Shown: one piece after another, positions 47,424 to 57,002 of the stretch
Layout of the letters: each line of letters opens with the position of its first letter
How positions within the stretch are numbered: position 1 is the stretch's first letter
NCBI GenBank assembly: GCA_036389455.1
Contig: DASVPW010000059.1
Location: forward strand, 8,689 to 72,688
Length of the DNA stretch: 64,000 nucleotides
From: JAJKJG01 sp036389455
Lineage (GTDB): Bacteria > Pseudomonadota > Alphaproteobacteria > Rhizobiales > Beijerinckiaceae
Direction: 5' to 3'
Program-made: the position numbers and the translations under genes
The notes under the pieces: model-generated
The model's input: the letters and a program-made list of their open reading frames with translations, nothing else
Databases searched by the model: none
What the model was told of the DNA's origin: nothing

Positions 47424-48839
47424 TCAGGCGGAGTCGGCCGCCGGCTTCGCGCGCACGACCGCGTGACCGGACATCTCGGCCCCGGCGCTCGGCGAAAGCC
47501 TCGCGAACACGAAGCCCGAGAGACCCGAGACCAGGGCCACGACGAGGAAGGCCGGCCAGAAGTCGCCGGCCGTGAGCGCCGCCTCGCCATGGGCACCGGC
47601 GACGGCCTCCAGCACCGCGGCGCCAAGCGCCACGCCGACGCTGAGCGAGAGCTGCTGGGCGACGCTCGACAGGCTCGTGGCGTGGCTCATGGTCCGGGTC
47701 GACACGTCGGCGTAGGCGATGGCGTTGAGCGCCGTGAACTCGAGCGAGCGGAAGCACCCGCCGACGAACAAGATCGCCATGACGGCCCAATGCGGCGTCG
47801 CCGGCGTGAACAGCCCGCTCGCGGCGAGGAAGGCCGCCGCCACGAACGCGTTGACGGTCAGCACCGCGCGGAAGCCGAAGCTCTTGAGGATGCGGGCCGC
47901 CATCGCCTTCATGAACAGGGCGCCCGCCGCCGACACGAAGGTGAGGAGCCCGGACTGCAGGGGGTTCAGCCCGAAGCCGAGCTGCAGCATCAAGGGCAGG
48001 AGGAACGGGATCGCCCCGACGCCGATCCGGAACAGGAAGCCGCCCGCGACGCTCGCCCGGAAGGTCGGGACTCGTAAGAGGTCGAGCCGCACGAGCGGGT
48101 GCGGCGTGCGCCGCGCGTGGGCGACGTAGGCCGCGAGCGCCGCCGTGCCGGCGACCGCGAAAGCCGCCGAGACCTCGGCCGGCATGAGGTGCCGCCCGCC
48201 GGTCGCAAGGCCGAGCATCAGGGCGGCGAGCCCGAATCCGGAGAGGAGGAAGCCCACGACGTCGAGGGGAGGGCGGTCCGCCTCGCGGACGTTCTCGAAC
48301 CAGAGGGTCGCGAGCACGATGCCGAGGAGGCCGATCGGGATGTTGATGAAGAAGATCCAGCGCCAGTCGAGGTAGGTCGTGATGAACCCCCCGAGCGGCG
48401 GGCCGACCACCGGCCCGACCATCGCCGGGATGGCGAGGAAGGCGAGCGCCGCGACGAGCTCGCTCTTCGGGACGCTGCGCAGGATGACGAGGCGCCCGAC
48501 CGGCACCATCATGGCCCCGCCCATCCCCTGCACGAACCGCGCGGCGACGAACCCGCCGAGCGACCCCGAGGCCGCGCAGGCGAGCGACCCCGCCATGAAC
48601 ACCGCGAGCGCCGCCCGGAACACGGTGCGGGCGCCGTAGCGGTCCGCCATCCAGCCGCTCACGGGGATGAAGATCGCGAGGCTCACGAGATAGGAGGTGA
48701 GCGCGAGCTTCAGCGCGACCGGGTCCTCGCCCAGGCTCTCGGCGATCGCGGGCAGCGAGGTCGCGATCACCGTCGAGTCCGTGTTCTCCATGAACAGCGC
48801 GGTCGCGACGACGAGGGGGACGAGGCGGGTGGGGGTCAT
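47424..48839 (-). CDS. MFS transporter, DHA2-like drug:H+ antiporter
   Basis: The 471-aa protein has about 14 helices. The first block is ATALFMENTDSTVIATSLPAIA (motif D1 of DHA transporters), followed by GWMADRYGARTVF (motif A) and VGPVVGPPLGGFI (motif C, antiporter signature), then WRWIFFINIPIGLLGIVLA, diagnostic of the DHA2 group. It probably exports hydrophobic compounds. It starts 8 bases downstream of the Phd-antitoxin stop on the same strand. Confidence 0.88.
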   Translation of the reverse strand: MTPTRLVPLVVATALFMENTDSTVIATSLPAIAESLGEDPVALKLALTSYLVSLAIFIPVSGWMADRYGARTVFRAALAVFMAGSLACAASGSLGGFVAARFVQGMGGAMMVPVGRLVILRSVPKSELVAALAFLAIPAMVGPVVGPPLGGFITTYLDWRWIFFINIPIGLLGIVLATLWFENVREADRPPLDVVGFLLSGFGLAALMLGLATGGRHLMPAEVSAAFAVAGTAALAAYVAHARRTPHPLVRLDLLRVPTFRASVAGGFLFRIGVGAIPFLLPLMLQLGFGLNPLQSGLLTFVSAAGALFMKAMAARILKSFGFRAVLTVNAFVAAAFLAASGLFTPATPHWAVMAILFVGGCFRSLEFTALNAIAYADVSTRTMSHATSLSSVAQQLSLSVGVALGAAVLEAVAGAHGEAALTAGDFWPAFLVVALVSGLSGFVFARLSPSAGAEMSGHAVVRAKPAADSA

Positions 48840-48846
48840 GCCTCCA

Positions 48847-49101
48847 TCACCCGATCAGATCCTCCGGGCGCAACGCAGGTGCTTCGAGATTGAAGTCAGG
48901 AGGAATGATCACCGTGCCCCGCATGCAGCCGTGCAGGCTGCCTTTGATGGGCGTTCTGACAGGCGCGGGCCCGATCACGGCAACCGGCCGTCCGCGCTTC
49001 GTCACCGTCACCTGATCGAGCTTGCCCGACTCAATCTGGCCCAGGATTTCGAAGCATCGCGTCCTGAACGCGCTTGCCGTGATCGTCTGTTCGCGTGGCA
49101 T
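48847..49101 (-). CDS. Phd/YefM-family antitoxin, without adjacent toxin
   Basis: The 84-aa protein has the Phd fold pattern: TITASAFRTRCFEILGQIESG, VTVTKRGRPVAVIGPA, then a C-terminal toxin-binding tail (PPDFNLEAPALRPEDLIG). Phd proteins repress their own operon and neutralise a toxin (Doc, YoeB or a PIN-domain VapC). No toxin gene follows: the next gene downstream is the MFS transporter. It is either an orphan regulator or the rest of a lost module. The ATG at 49101 is preferred to 49215 because the motif begins right after it. Confidence 0.75.
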   Translation of the reverse strand: MPREQTITASAFRTRCFEILGQIESGKLDQVTVTKRGRPVAVIGPAPVRTPIKGSLHGCMRGTVIIPPDFNLEAPALRPEDLIG

Positions 49102-49286
49102 GGCCCGTCTCTGCGCCCGCCCGGCCATCCGATCAAGCCCTGCATCGGCGGATGGGGACATCTTCCCGAAACGGCTTTGCCTCCGCGTCATGCCCGTGAT
49201 ACGCACCCGCGCCAACTCATGGACGCATGGCCGCGACTCGGCATAGCGGCATTCAAGCGTCTTTTAAGCTTTCCGAGGAGTTGGCC

Positions 49287-50780
49287 ATGGCCCTTTTGTC
49301 CGCCGATCGGCTCATCGAGGGGCTCACCTTCGACGACGTGCTGCTGCGGCCGGGCCACTCGGAGGTGCTGCCGGCGGACGTCTCGGTCGAGACGCGGCTC
49401 ACCCGCTCGATCTCGCTCAACTTGCCGATCATCGCCTCGGCCATGGACACGGTGACCGAGGCCCGCATGGCGATCGCCATGGCCCAGAACGGCGGACTGG
49501 GAGTGATCCACCGCAACCTCGATCCGGAGCCGCAGGCCGAGCAGGTGCGGCTCGTCAAGAAGTTCGAGTCCGGGATGGTGCTGAACCCGATCACCATCCA
49601 TCCCGACGAGACTCTTCAGGAAGCCCTCGACCTGATGAAGCGCCACGGCATCTCGGGGATCCCGGTGGTCGAGCGGGGCCCGAACGGCAGCCGCGGCCGG
49701 CTCGCCGGCATCCTGACGAACCGGGACGTGCGCTTCGCCACGAACCCGAACCAGCCGGTCGCCGAGCTCATGACCAAGGACCGGCTCGTCACGGTCCGGG
49801 ACGGCGTGAACCAGGAGGAGGCGAAGCGCCTTCTGCACCAATACCGCATCGAGAAGCTCCTCGTCGTGGACGACCATTACCGCTGCGTCGGCCTCATCAC
49901 GGTGAAGGACATCGAGAAGCAGGTCGCCTATCCGCACGCCGCCAAGGACGCGCAGGGACGCCTCCTCGTCGCCGCCGCGACGACGACGGGCGAGGGCGGG
50001 CTGGAGCGCTCGGAGCGCCTGATCGAGGCCGGCTGCGACGTGGTCGTGGTCGACACCGCCCACGGCCACTCGCAGCGTGTCCTCGAGAGCGTGACCCGGG
50101 TGAAGAAGCTCTCGAACGCCGTCCAGGTGATCGCCGGCAACGTCGCGACCCGGGAGGGCGCGAAAGCCCTGATGGACGCGGGCGCCGACGCCATCAAGGT
50201 CGGCATCGGACCGGGCTCGATCTGCACCACTCGCGTCGTCGCGGGCGTCGGTGTGCCGCAGCTCACCGCGATCATGGAGGCGGTCGAGGCCGCGAACGGA
50301 GCCGGCGTTCCGGTCATCGCCGACGGCGGCATCAAGTTCTCGGGCGACCTCGCCAAGGCCCTCGCGGCCGGCGCCGAATGCGCCATGATCGGCTCGCTCC
50401 TCGCCGGCACCGACGAGGCCCCGGGCGAGACCTTCCTGTGGCAGGGCCGCACCTACAAGAGCTACCGCGGCATGGGCTCGGTCGGCGCCATGGCCCGCGG
50501 CTCGGCGGACCGCTACTTCCAGCAGGACATCAAGGACGCGCTCAAGCTCGTGCCGGAGGGGATCGAGGGCCAGGTGCCCTACAAGGGCCCGGTCGCGAGC
50601 GTGCTGCACCAGCTCGCCGGCGGCTTGCGCGCCGCCATGGGCTACGTCGGCGCGAAGGACCTCGAGGCCTTCCGCGAGAAGGCCGAGTTCGTCCGCATCA
50701 CCAACGCGGGCCTGCGCGAAAGCCACGTCCACGACGTGACGATCACGCGGGAGAGCCCGAACTATCCGACGCGGGCATGA
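49287..50780 (+). CDS. guaB: Inosine-5'-monophosphate dehydrogenase
   Basis: The 497-aa enzyme oxidises IMP to XMP, the first committed step to GMP. It has LTFDDVLLRPGHSEVLP, two CBS domains (about 95-210), the catalytic loop GPGSICTTRVVAGVGVPQ (Cys313) and the flap Arg-Tyr region in KSYRGMGSVGAM. Length is standard. GAGGAG lies before the ATG. Two MAPEG genes and a methyltransferase gene follow, then guaA further on. Confidence 0.96.
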   Translation: MALLSADRLIEGLTFDDVLLRPGHSEVLPADVSVETRLTRSISLNLPIIASAMDTVTEARMAIAMAQNGGLGVIHRNLDPEPQAEQVRLVKKFESGMVLNPITIHPDETLQEALDLMKRHGISGIPVVERGPNGSRGRLAGILTNRDVRFATNPNQPVAELMTKDRLVTVRDGVNQEEAKRLLHQYRIEKLLVVDDHYRCVGLITVKDIEKQVAYPHAAKDAQGRLLVAAATTTGEGGLERSERLIEAGCDVVVVDTAHGHSQRVLESVTRVKKLSNAVQVIAGNVATREGAKALMDAGADAIKVGIGPGSICTTRVVAGVGVPQLTAIMEAVEAANGAGVPVIADGGIKFSGDLAKALAAGAECAMIGSLLAGTDEAPGETFLWQGRTYKSYRGMGSVGAMARGSADRYFQQDIKDALKLVPEGIEGQVPYKGPVASVLHQLAGGLRAAMGYVGAKDLEAFREKAEFVRITNAGLRESHVHDVTITRESPNYPTRA

Positions 50781-50783
50781 GCC

Positions 50784-51224
50784 GTGCCGACCGCGGCGGC
50801 CTCGCCGGCGGCGCTGCTGTGGCCGATGCTCGCCCAGATCGGCCTGACCTTCGCGCTCTACGCCTGGCTCACCGTCGCTCGCCTTGACGCCGTCCGGCGG
50901 CGGGAGGTGGAATTCTCCTGCTTCGTGCTCGGCCGCGAGGAGCCGCCCCGCATCGCCCGGATCACCCGCAACCTGTCGAACCAGTTCGAGCTGCCGGCCG
51001 TCTTCTACGCGGTCTGCGTGCTTCTCGTGGCGCTCGATCGCGTGACCGGCTTCGACGTCGCGGCGGCCTGGGTCTTTGTCTTCGGCCGCCTCGCGCACAC
51101 GGCGGTGCAGACGCTGACCGATAACGTGCCCCTGCGCGGGCGCGTGTTCATGATCAACTTCCTCGCCGTCGCGGCGCTCGTCGGGCATGTCGCCGTGCTG
51201 GCGTGGCAGGGCGGGCTCCGCTAA
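50784..51224 (+). CDS. MAPEG-family membrane protein
   Basis: The 146-aa protein has four predicted helices and the MAPEG pattern RITRNLSNQFELPAVFYAVC, then GRLAHTAVQTLTDNVPLRGRVF. The family contains glutathione- and eicosanoid-linked membrane enzymes; bacterial members are largely uncharacterised. The start is GTG, 3 bases after the guaB stop. It is followed by a second MAPEG gene. Confidence 0.83.
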   Translation: MPTAAASPAALLWPMLAQIGLTFALYAWLTVARLDAVRRREVEFSCFVLGREEPPRIARITRNLSNQFELPAVFYAVCVLLVALDRVTGFDVAAAWVFVFGRLAHTAVQTLTDNVPLRGRVFMINFLAVAALVGHVAVLAWQGGLR

Positions 51225-51256
51225 ACCGAGCCAAACCGCCAAGCCCGAAAGTTCTC

Positions 51257-51688
51257 ATGTACGCCCCAACCGTCCTCCTCCCCGTCTTCGTCCAGGTCTT
51301 CCTGACCTTCTTCTTCCTGTTCTGGATGGCGCGCGAGCGGCTTTCCGCCATCAAGGGCGGCGAGGTGAAGGTCAAGGACATCGCGCTTCGGCAGCAGGCC
51401 TGGCCCGAGCGGGTCACGCAGGTCGCCAACACCTTCCATAACCAGCTCGAGCTGCCGATCCTGTTCTACGTCCTCGTCGCCTTCGCCCTCTTCACCCACA
51501 AGGCCGACACCCTCTTCGTCATCATGAGCTGGATGTTCGTCGCAACAAGGCTGTTCCACGCCACCATCTACGCGACCACCAACCGGATCCAATATCGTTT
51601 CCAGGTCTTTGCGGTCGGCGCGCTGATCCTCCTCGTGATGTGGATCATCTTCGCGCTGAGAATCCTCTTCGCCGGCATGCCGGGCTGA
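51257..51688 (+). CDS. MAPEG-family membrane protein, second copy
   Basis: The 143-aa protein repeats the layout of its neighbour: four helices, ALRQQAWPERVTQVANTFHNQLELPILFYVLV in the centre and TRLFHATIYATTNRIQYRFQVF. The pair probably arose by old tandem duplication and may form a hetero-oligomer. The stop overlaps the ATG of the next gene. Confidence 0.83.
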   Translation: MYAPTVLLPVFVQVFLTFFFLFWMARERLSAIKGGEVKVKDIALRQQAWPERVTQVANTFHNQLELPILFYVLVAFALFTHKADTLFVIMSWMFVATRLFHATIYATTNRIQYRFQVFAVGALILLVMWIIFALRILFAGMPG

Positions 51689-53040
51689 TGACGCCCGCGG
51701 CCCGCCTCTCGGCGGCGATCGAGGTCTTTTCGGACATCGAGGCCCGGCGCCGCCCCGCCGCCGATGCGCTCATGGACTGGGGCCTCTCGCACCGCTTCGC
51801 CGGCTCGAAGGACCGCGCCGCGATCGCGAGCCTCGTCTACGATGCGCTCCGCCGCAAAGCCTCCGCGGCCTGGGTCATGGGGGAGGGGGGTGCGAGGGCC
51901 GTGCTCCTCGGCATGCTCAGGCTGCAGCGCGGCCTCGGCATCGAGGCGCTCGCGGCGCTCTGCTCGGGCGAGCGCTTCGCCCCGCCGCCGCTCACGGAGG
52001 AGGAGCGCGGACGGCTCGCCACTGCCACCCTCGATGGCGCGCCGCCCCATGTGGCCGGCGACTTCCCGGATTGGATCGAGGGCTCCCTCGCCCGCACCTT
52101 CGGTGCCGACCTCGTGCCCGAGATGCAGGCCCTTTCCGTCCGCGCGCCCCTCGACATACGCACGAACACCTTGAAGGCCGAGCGGGAGGAGGTGCAGGAC
52201 GCGCTCGCGCACCTCGCGCCCGTGTGGACGCCGCATTCGCCCGTGGGCCTGCGCATCGCTCTCGGCGAGGACGGACGCGGGCCGGCGCTCCAGAGCGAGC
52301 CGGAGTTCCTGAAGGGCTGGTTCGATATCCAGGACGAGGGCTCGCAGCTCGCGGCGCTCCTCACGGGCGCGAAGCCCGGCGAGCAGGTCGTCGACCTCTG
52401 CGCCGGCGGCGGCGGCAAGACCCTCGCCATGGCGGCCCGGATGGCGAACAAGGGCCAGATCTACGCGACCGACGGCGACGCCCGCCGCCTCGCGCCCATC
52501 CACGAGCGCCTGACCCGCGCGGGCGTGCGCAACGTCCAGGTCCGCACCCCGCGCGGGCGCGCCGATGCGGTCGCCGACCTCGACGGGACGGCGGACTTGG
52601 TCCTCGTCGACGCCCCCTGCACCGGCACCGGCACCTGGCGCCGCAACCCCGACTCGAAATGGCGCCTGCGCCCGGGGAGCCTCGAGGTGCGCCGCAAGGA
52701 GCAGGACGCGGTTCTCGCCCGCGCCGCCCGCCTTGCGCGCCCGGGCGGGCGCATCGTCTACGTGACCTGCTCGGTGCTGCCCGAGGAGAACGACGAAGCT
52801 GTCGAGCGCTTTCTCGGCGCGCACGCGGCCTTCGCGGCGGCCGATCCGGCGCTCTCGCTGCGGCAGGCGGGGCTCGAGGCGGCGCAGGGAAGCGTGCGCC
52901 TGACCGGACGGGGCCTGCAGATGACGCCGCGGCGCACGGGAACGGACGGCTTCTTCGTCAGCGTGTTACGCCGATCCGAGACCGGGCCAGCCCGAGAAGC
53001 GGGCGTCACCGGCCCTCGCCCCTTCGTCTTCCGGGCGTGA
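51688..53040 (+). CDS. RsmB-like RNA (cytosine-5) methyltransferase
   Basis: The 450-aa protein has an N-terminal helical domain and a C-terminal SAM-dependent domain with VVDLCAGGGGKTLAMAARM, LVDAPCTGTGTWRRNPDSKW (the release cysteine) and VYVTCSVLPEENDEAVERF (the catalytic cysteine). This is the RsmB/NOL1/NSUN type that methylates C5 of cytosine, probably in 16S rRNA. The ATG overlaps the MAPEG stop. The order guaB-MAPEG-MAPEG-methyltransferase is shared by many Rhizobiales. Confidence 0.9.
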   Translation: MTPAARLSAAIEVFSDIEARRRPAADALMDWGLSHRFAGSKDRAAIASLVYDALRRKASAAWVMGEGGARAVLLGMLRLQRGLGIEALAALCSGERFAPPPLTEEERGRLATATLDGAPPHVAGDFPDWIEGSLARTFGADLVPEMQALSVRAPLDIRTNTLKAEREEVQDALAHLAPVWTPHSPVGLRIALGEDGRGPALQSEPEFLKGWFDIQDEGSQLAALLTGAKPGEQVVDLCAGGGGKTLAMAARMANKGQIYATDGDARRLAPIHERLTRAGVRNVQVRTPRGRADAVADLDGTADLVLVDAPCTGTGTWRRNPDSKWRLRPGSLEVRRKEQDAVLARAARLARPGGRIVYVTCSVLPEENDEAVERFLGAHAAFAAADPALSLRQAGLEAAQGSVRLTGRGLQMTPRRTGTDGFFVSVLRRSETGPAREAGVTGPRPFVFRA

Positions 53041-53101
53041 CATGTTTGGGCAATGTGCCCTAGGTTTGCGAGGACGGGTGCCGAAGCCGGAGAGGGTTGC
53101 G

Positions 53102-55057
53102 ATGCCGGGAATCGTCAAGGCGAAGGCGTGGTGCAACAACGAAGTCGCCTACCTTGCCTGGAAGACCGACGGCCCGATCGACGGCTGCCTCGGCTTCATG
53201 ATCACCCGCATCCATGCGGACCTCGATGGCAACGAGATCGACAGGCGCATCATCCCGGCCTGGGTGGCCTTCGAGACCCAATCCAACCCAGATTGGGAGG
53301 AGCAGGACACGAGCGTCTGGCCGGTCCAGAAATTCTCCTGGCGCGACCTCACCCTGCGCCGCAGCCGCAACGAAACCACGCTGCGGGAAGGCGTCTTCAA
53401 GGCGAGCTACGAGATCGTCCCGGTCGGCAAGGCGGCGCCCGGGCGCAAGCCAGTGCCGCCCTCGCCGACGGCGCCGTTCCGGGACAAGGACGGCAAGCCG
53501 CGCTACAAGGGAGACCCGATCCCACTCTTCGTCTGCGGCAAGCCGCGCCGGACCAACGAGGTCCTGGTCACGACCGAGTTCGACCGCATTTCGGTCGCCT
53601 TCACCAACGGCATCTTGTCGACGCAGAACCTGCGCAAGCAGCTCGAGACGCCGGAGGGCCTCGCACCCAGCAAGGACGAGGTCAAGAAGCGGATCGCCGA
53701 CCCCGCCGACCCGCTGAGGCGGTTCCTGAGCGGCGACGTACTCATGCTGTTCCGGCGCTTCTTCGACCGGGCGAAGGAGCTCGATGCGCGCATCTTTCTC
53801 GCCCTTTACGAGCTGTCCGACCAAGAGCTGATCGGGCTCATCGACAAGCATCGCGCCCGGGTGAACCTGATCCTGTCGACGGCGGGCCAGAACAAGACGA
53901 CCAAGAAGTGGGACACCACCAACGCCAAGGCCCGCCAGCTCCTCTCCGAGCGCCTCGGCAAGCGCCTGCAGAACCGCATGTTCAACAACACGAAGCACAT
54001 CGGCCACAACAAGTTCGGCGTGCTCGTCTCGAAGGCCGGCAAGCCCCTCGCTGTGCTCACTGGGAGCACCAACTGGACCCCGACCGGCCTGTGCGGTCAG
54101 ACCAACAACGCGCTCCTGATCGAGGACGAGGGCGTGGCCAAGGCTTATCTCGACTACTGGCAGCGTCTGCATGACGACGTGATCCCGGTGCCGCGTCCCA
54201 CATCGGCAGCGAACAAGGCCGACCAGGGGGCCGCCCTCAGGACCGCGAACCAGACCTGCTCCGAATGCGGCCTCACGGGCAAGCGCGGCGCCAAGTTCTG
54301 GTTCTCCCCAAACACCGACAAGGTCGCGGTCCCGAAGGTCAATCCGGCGACCCCGGTCGACATGGCGGAGGTGTTCGCACTGATGAACAGCGCCAAGCAG
54401 GCGCTCCTCTTCCTGAGCTTCTACCCGGCGATGCAGGGCCGCAACAGCATCATCGGTGAGGCGGTCAAGATCGCGCAGAAGCGCTCCGACATCCTGGTGC
54501 TGGGCGCGATCAGCGCGCCAAACGCGCTGCCGAACTTCGAGCCCAAGAAGGACGACGACGAGGACGAGGACAAGAATGAGCCCAAGATCCCGCCGCCTGC
54601 CATCTTCCAGCTCAAGGAGGCGCCGCGCGTCCTCATGATCCGGGCAGCCGCCATCCACGACCTGATCGGCGACTTCCAGCGCGAGCTTCTGACCACCGGG
54701 AACGCGATCATCCACGACAAGATCGTGGTCATCGACCCCCTGTCGGCGCGTGACTGCGTGGTGATCACCGGCAGCCACAATCTCGGGTTCAAGGCGTCCT
54801 ACGCCAACGACGAGAACATGGCGATCATCCGCGGCGCCCCGGACGTCGCGGCGGCCTACGCGGTGCACGTCCTCGACGTGCAGGATCACTACCGCTTCCG
54901 TGCGATCCTCGAGCAGCAGCGGCGCGAGCGCATGCTCAGGCGCCTCAAGCAGCGCCCGACCCGCAAGGGAAAGGGCTTCCTCGACGTCAACGACACCTGG
55001 CAGGCGCCGTACTTCGACGGGCGAAAGGGCGACGAGCTACGCTATTTCCTGAAATGA
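53102..55057 (+). CDS. Phospholipase D-like protein with one degenerate HKD motif
   Basis: The 651-aa protein has two PLD-type half-sites. The first reads HNKFGVLVSKAGKPLAVLTGSTNW, with His and Lys and the GSTN motif but no Asp at the usual place. The second, IIHDKIVVIDPLSARDCVVITGSHNLG, is complete (HxKx4D, GSHN). An insert includes CSECG and a very acidic run (KKDDDEDEDKNEP). There is no signal peptide. Members of this superfamily include lipases, nucleases and defence effectors; substrate is not predictable. Unlike its housekeeping neighbours (rsmB-like, guaA) it looks like an inserted gene. Confidence 0.8.
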   Translation: MPGIVKAKAWCNNEVAYLAWKTDGPIDGCLGFMITRIHADLDGNEIDRRIIPAWVAFETQSNPDWEEQDTSVWPVQKFSWRDLTLRRSRNETTLREGVFKASYEIVPVGKAAPGRKPVPPSPTAPFRDKDGKPRYKGDPIPLFVCGKPRRTNEVLVTTEFDRISVAFTNGILSTQNLRKQLETPEGLAPSKDEVKKRIADPADPLRRFLSGDVLMLFRRFFDRAKELDARIFLALYELSDQELIGLIDKHRARVNLILSTAGQNKTTKKWDTTNAKARQLLSERLGKRLQNRMFNNTKHIGHNKFGVLVSKAGKPLAVLTGSTNWTPTGLCGQTNNALLIEDEGVAKAYLDYWQRLHDDVIPVPRPTSAANKADQGAALRTANQTCSECGLTGKRGAKFWFSPNTDKVAVPKVNPATPVDMAEVFALMNSAKQALLFLSFYPAMQGRNSIIGEAVKIAQKRSDILVLGAISAPNALPNFEPKKDDDEDEDKNEPKIPPPAIFQLKEAPRVLMIRAAAIHDLIGDFQRELLTTGNAIIHDKIVVIDPLSARDCVVITGSHNLGFKASYANDENMAIIRGAPDVAAAYAVHVLDVQDHYRFRAILEQQRRERMLRRLKQRPTRKGKGFLDVNDTWQAPYFDGRKGDELRYFLK

Positions 55058-55156
55058 CGGCCCGGGGCGCCGCGCCCGGACTACCGCGAGGACTGTGGAC
55101 AGGCTTACCGGCCGGGACGACATCGCCCCAGTCGCCTGATTGCACTGCGGTAGGCT

Positions 55157-56746
55157 ATGGCCTATCGACCCGCCATGACGCAGGCCGCTGACCAAACCAA
55201 GCACGACAAGATCCTCATCGTCGACTTCGGCTCCCAGGTGACGCAGCTCATCGCCCGGCGGGTGCGGGAGGAGGGGGTCTATTCCGAGATCGTGCCGTTC
55301 CAGTCGGCCGAGAAGGCCTTCCGGGAGATGAAGCCGAAGGGCGTCATCCTCTCGGGCGGGCCGGCCTCGGTGACCGAGGATATTTCCCCTCGTGCCCCCC
55401 AGGAGATCTTCGCGGCGGGGGTGCCGGTGCTCGGCATCTGCTACGGCGAGCAGGCGATGGCGGCGCAGCTCGGCGGCGAGGTCGAGGGCGGGCACCATCG
55501 GGAGTTCGGCCGCGCCGAGGTCGAGGTCGTGGCCGAGAGCCCGCTGTTCGAAGGCGTGTGGCGAAAAGGGGAGCGCTACCCGGTCTGGATGAGCCACGGC
55601 GACCGGGTCACGCAGCTCCCCGCTGGCTTCGAGGTGATCGGGAAGTCGGAGAACGCCCCCTTCGCGGCCGTCGCCGACGAGACCCGCCACTTCTACGCCG
55701 TGCAGTTCCACCCCGAGGTCGTCCACACCCCGCACGGGGCGGCGCTGCTCCGCAACTTCGTCCGCAGGATCGTCGGCGCCGCCGGCGACTGGACCATGAA
55801 GGCCTTCCGCGACGAGGCGATCGCCCGCATCCGCGCCCAGGTCGGGAACGGCCGCGTGATCTGCGGCCTCTCGGGCGGAGTCGATTCGGCGGTCGCCGCG
55901 GTCCTGATCCACGAGGCCGTCGCCGACCAGCTCACCTGCGTCTTCGTCGACCACGGCCTGCTCCGCGCCGGCGAGGCCGAGCGGGTCGTGACCCTCTTTC
56001 GCGACTCCTACAACATCCCCCTCGTGCACGTGGAGGCCGAGGACCTCTTCCTGCGCGAGCTCGAAGGCGTCACCGACCCCGAGGCGAAGCGCAAGACCAT
56101 CGGCCGCCTCTTCATCGACGTGTTTGAGGCCGAGGCCAGGAAGATCGGGGGCGCCGAGTTCCTGGCGCAGGGGACGCTCTACCCCGACGTGATCGAGAGC
56201 GTGTCGTTCACCGGCGGCCCGTCGGTGACGATCAAGTCGCACCACAACGTCGGCGGCTTGCCCGAGCGCATGAACATGAAGCTCGTCGAGCCCCTGCGCG
56301 AGCTGTTCAAGGACGAGGTGCGGGTGCTCGGGCGCGAGCTCGGCCTTCCGCAAGCCTTCGTCGGCCGCCACCCCTTCCCGGGGCCCGGCCTCGCGATCCG
56401 CTGCCCCGGCGCGATCACGAAGGAGAAGCTCGACATCCTGCGCCAGGCCGACCTCGTGTTCCTGGAGGAGATCCAGCGCGCCGGCCTCTACGACGACATC
56501 TGGCAGGCCTTCGCCGTGCTCCTGCCCGTGCGCACCGTCGGCGTCATGGGCGACGGCCGCACCTACGACCACGTCCTGGCGCTCCGCGCCGTCACCTCCG
56601 TCGACGGCATGACGGCGGATTTCTATCCGTTCGACATGGGGTTCCTGGGACGCGTCGCGACGCGGATCATCAACGAGGTGCGGGGGATCAACCGGGTGAC
56701 GTACGACATCACCTCGAAGCCGCCGGGGACGATCGAGTGGGAGTAG
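55157..56746 (+). CDS. guaA: GMP synthase (glutamine-hydrolysing)
   Basis: The 529-aa enzyme aminates XMP to GMP. The N-terminal class I amidotransferase domain has the nucleophile in GICYGEQAMAA (Cys95) and QFHPEVVHTPHG; the ATP pyrophosphatase domain has the PP-loop CGLSGGVDSAVAA (near residue 237); the C-terminal dimerisation domain ends in TYDITSKPPGTIEWE. The ATG at 55157 has GGTAGG upstream; MTQ at 55175 would give the more common 523 aa. Confidence 0.96.
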   Translation: MAYRPAMTQAADQTKHDKILIVDFGSQVTQLIARRVREEGVYSEIVPFQSAEKAFREMKPKGVILSGGPASVTEDISPRAPQEIFAAGVPVLGICYGEQAMAAQLGGEVEGGHHREFGRAEVEVVAESPLFEGVWRKGERYPVWMSHGDRVTQLPAGFEVIGKSENAPFAAVADETRHFYAVQFHPEVVHTPHGAALLRNFVRRIVGAAGDWTMKAFRDEAIARIRAQVGNGRVICGLSGGVDSAVAAVLIHEAVADQLTCVFVDHGLLRAGEAERVVTLFRDSYNIPLVHVEAEDLFLRELEGVTDPEAKRKTIGRLFIDVFEAEARKIGGAEFLAQGTLYPDVIESVSFTGGPSVTIKSHHNVGGLPERMNMKLVEPLRELFKDEVRVLGRELGLPQAFVGRHPFPGPGLAIRCPGAITKEKLDILRQADLVFLEEIQRAGLYDDIWQAFAVLLPVRTVGVMGDGRTYDHVLALRAVTSVDGMTADFYPFDMGFLGRVATRIINEVRGINRVTYDITSKPPGTIEWE

Positions 56747-56750
56747 GATT

Positions 56751-56999
56751 GTGAGCCGCGCGCAGCGGACGTACGACCTTGTCCTAGCTTCCGCAGGCGT
56801 CGTTCCGTTCCGGGATCTGCAACATCTTCTCAGCCGCCTTGGATTCGAGCTGGACCGCGTGTCAGGCAGTCATCATATCTACGTTCACCGCAAGATCCCG
56901 AGGCCGTTGAACGTGCAGCCCGTCGGCAAGGACGCGAAGCCGTATCAAGTCCGGCAGCTTAGGGATATGATTGTGGAGTACGGCCTGGAGGTTGATTAG
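56751..56999 (+). CDS. hicA: HicA-family mRNA interferase toxin
   Basis: The 82-aa protein has the double-stranded-RNA-binding-like fold of HicA: RDLQHLLSRLGFELDRVSGSHHIYVHRK with the active His in GSHH, then GKDAKPYQVRQLRDMIVEYGLE. HicA cleaves mRNA when not bound by HicB. The start is GTG, 4 bases after guaA. The hicB gene follows 3 bases later, the usual order. Confidence 0.85.
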   Translation: MSRAQRTYDLVLASAGVVPFRDLQHLLSRLGFELDRVSGSHHIYVHRKIPRPLNVQPVGKDAKPYQVRQLRDMIVEYGLEVD

Positions 57000-57002
57000 C
57001 CC

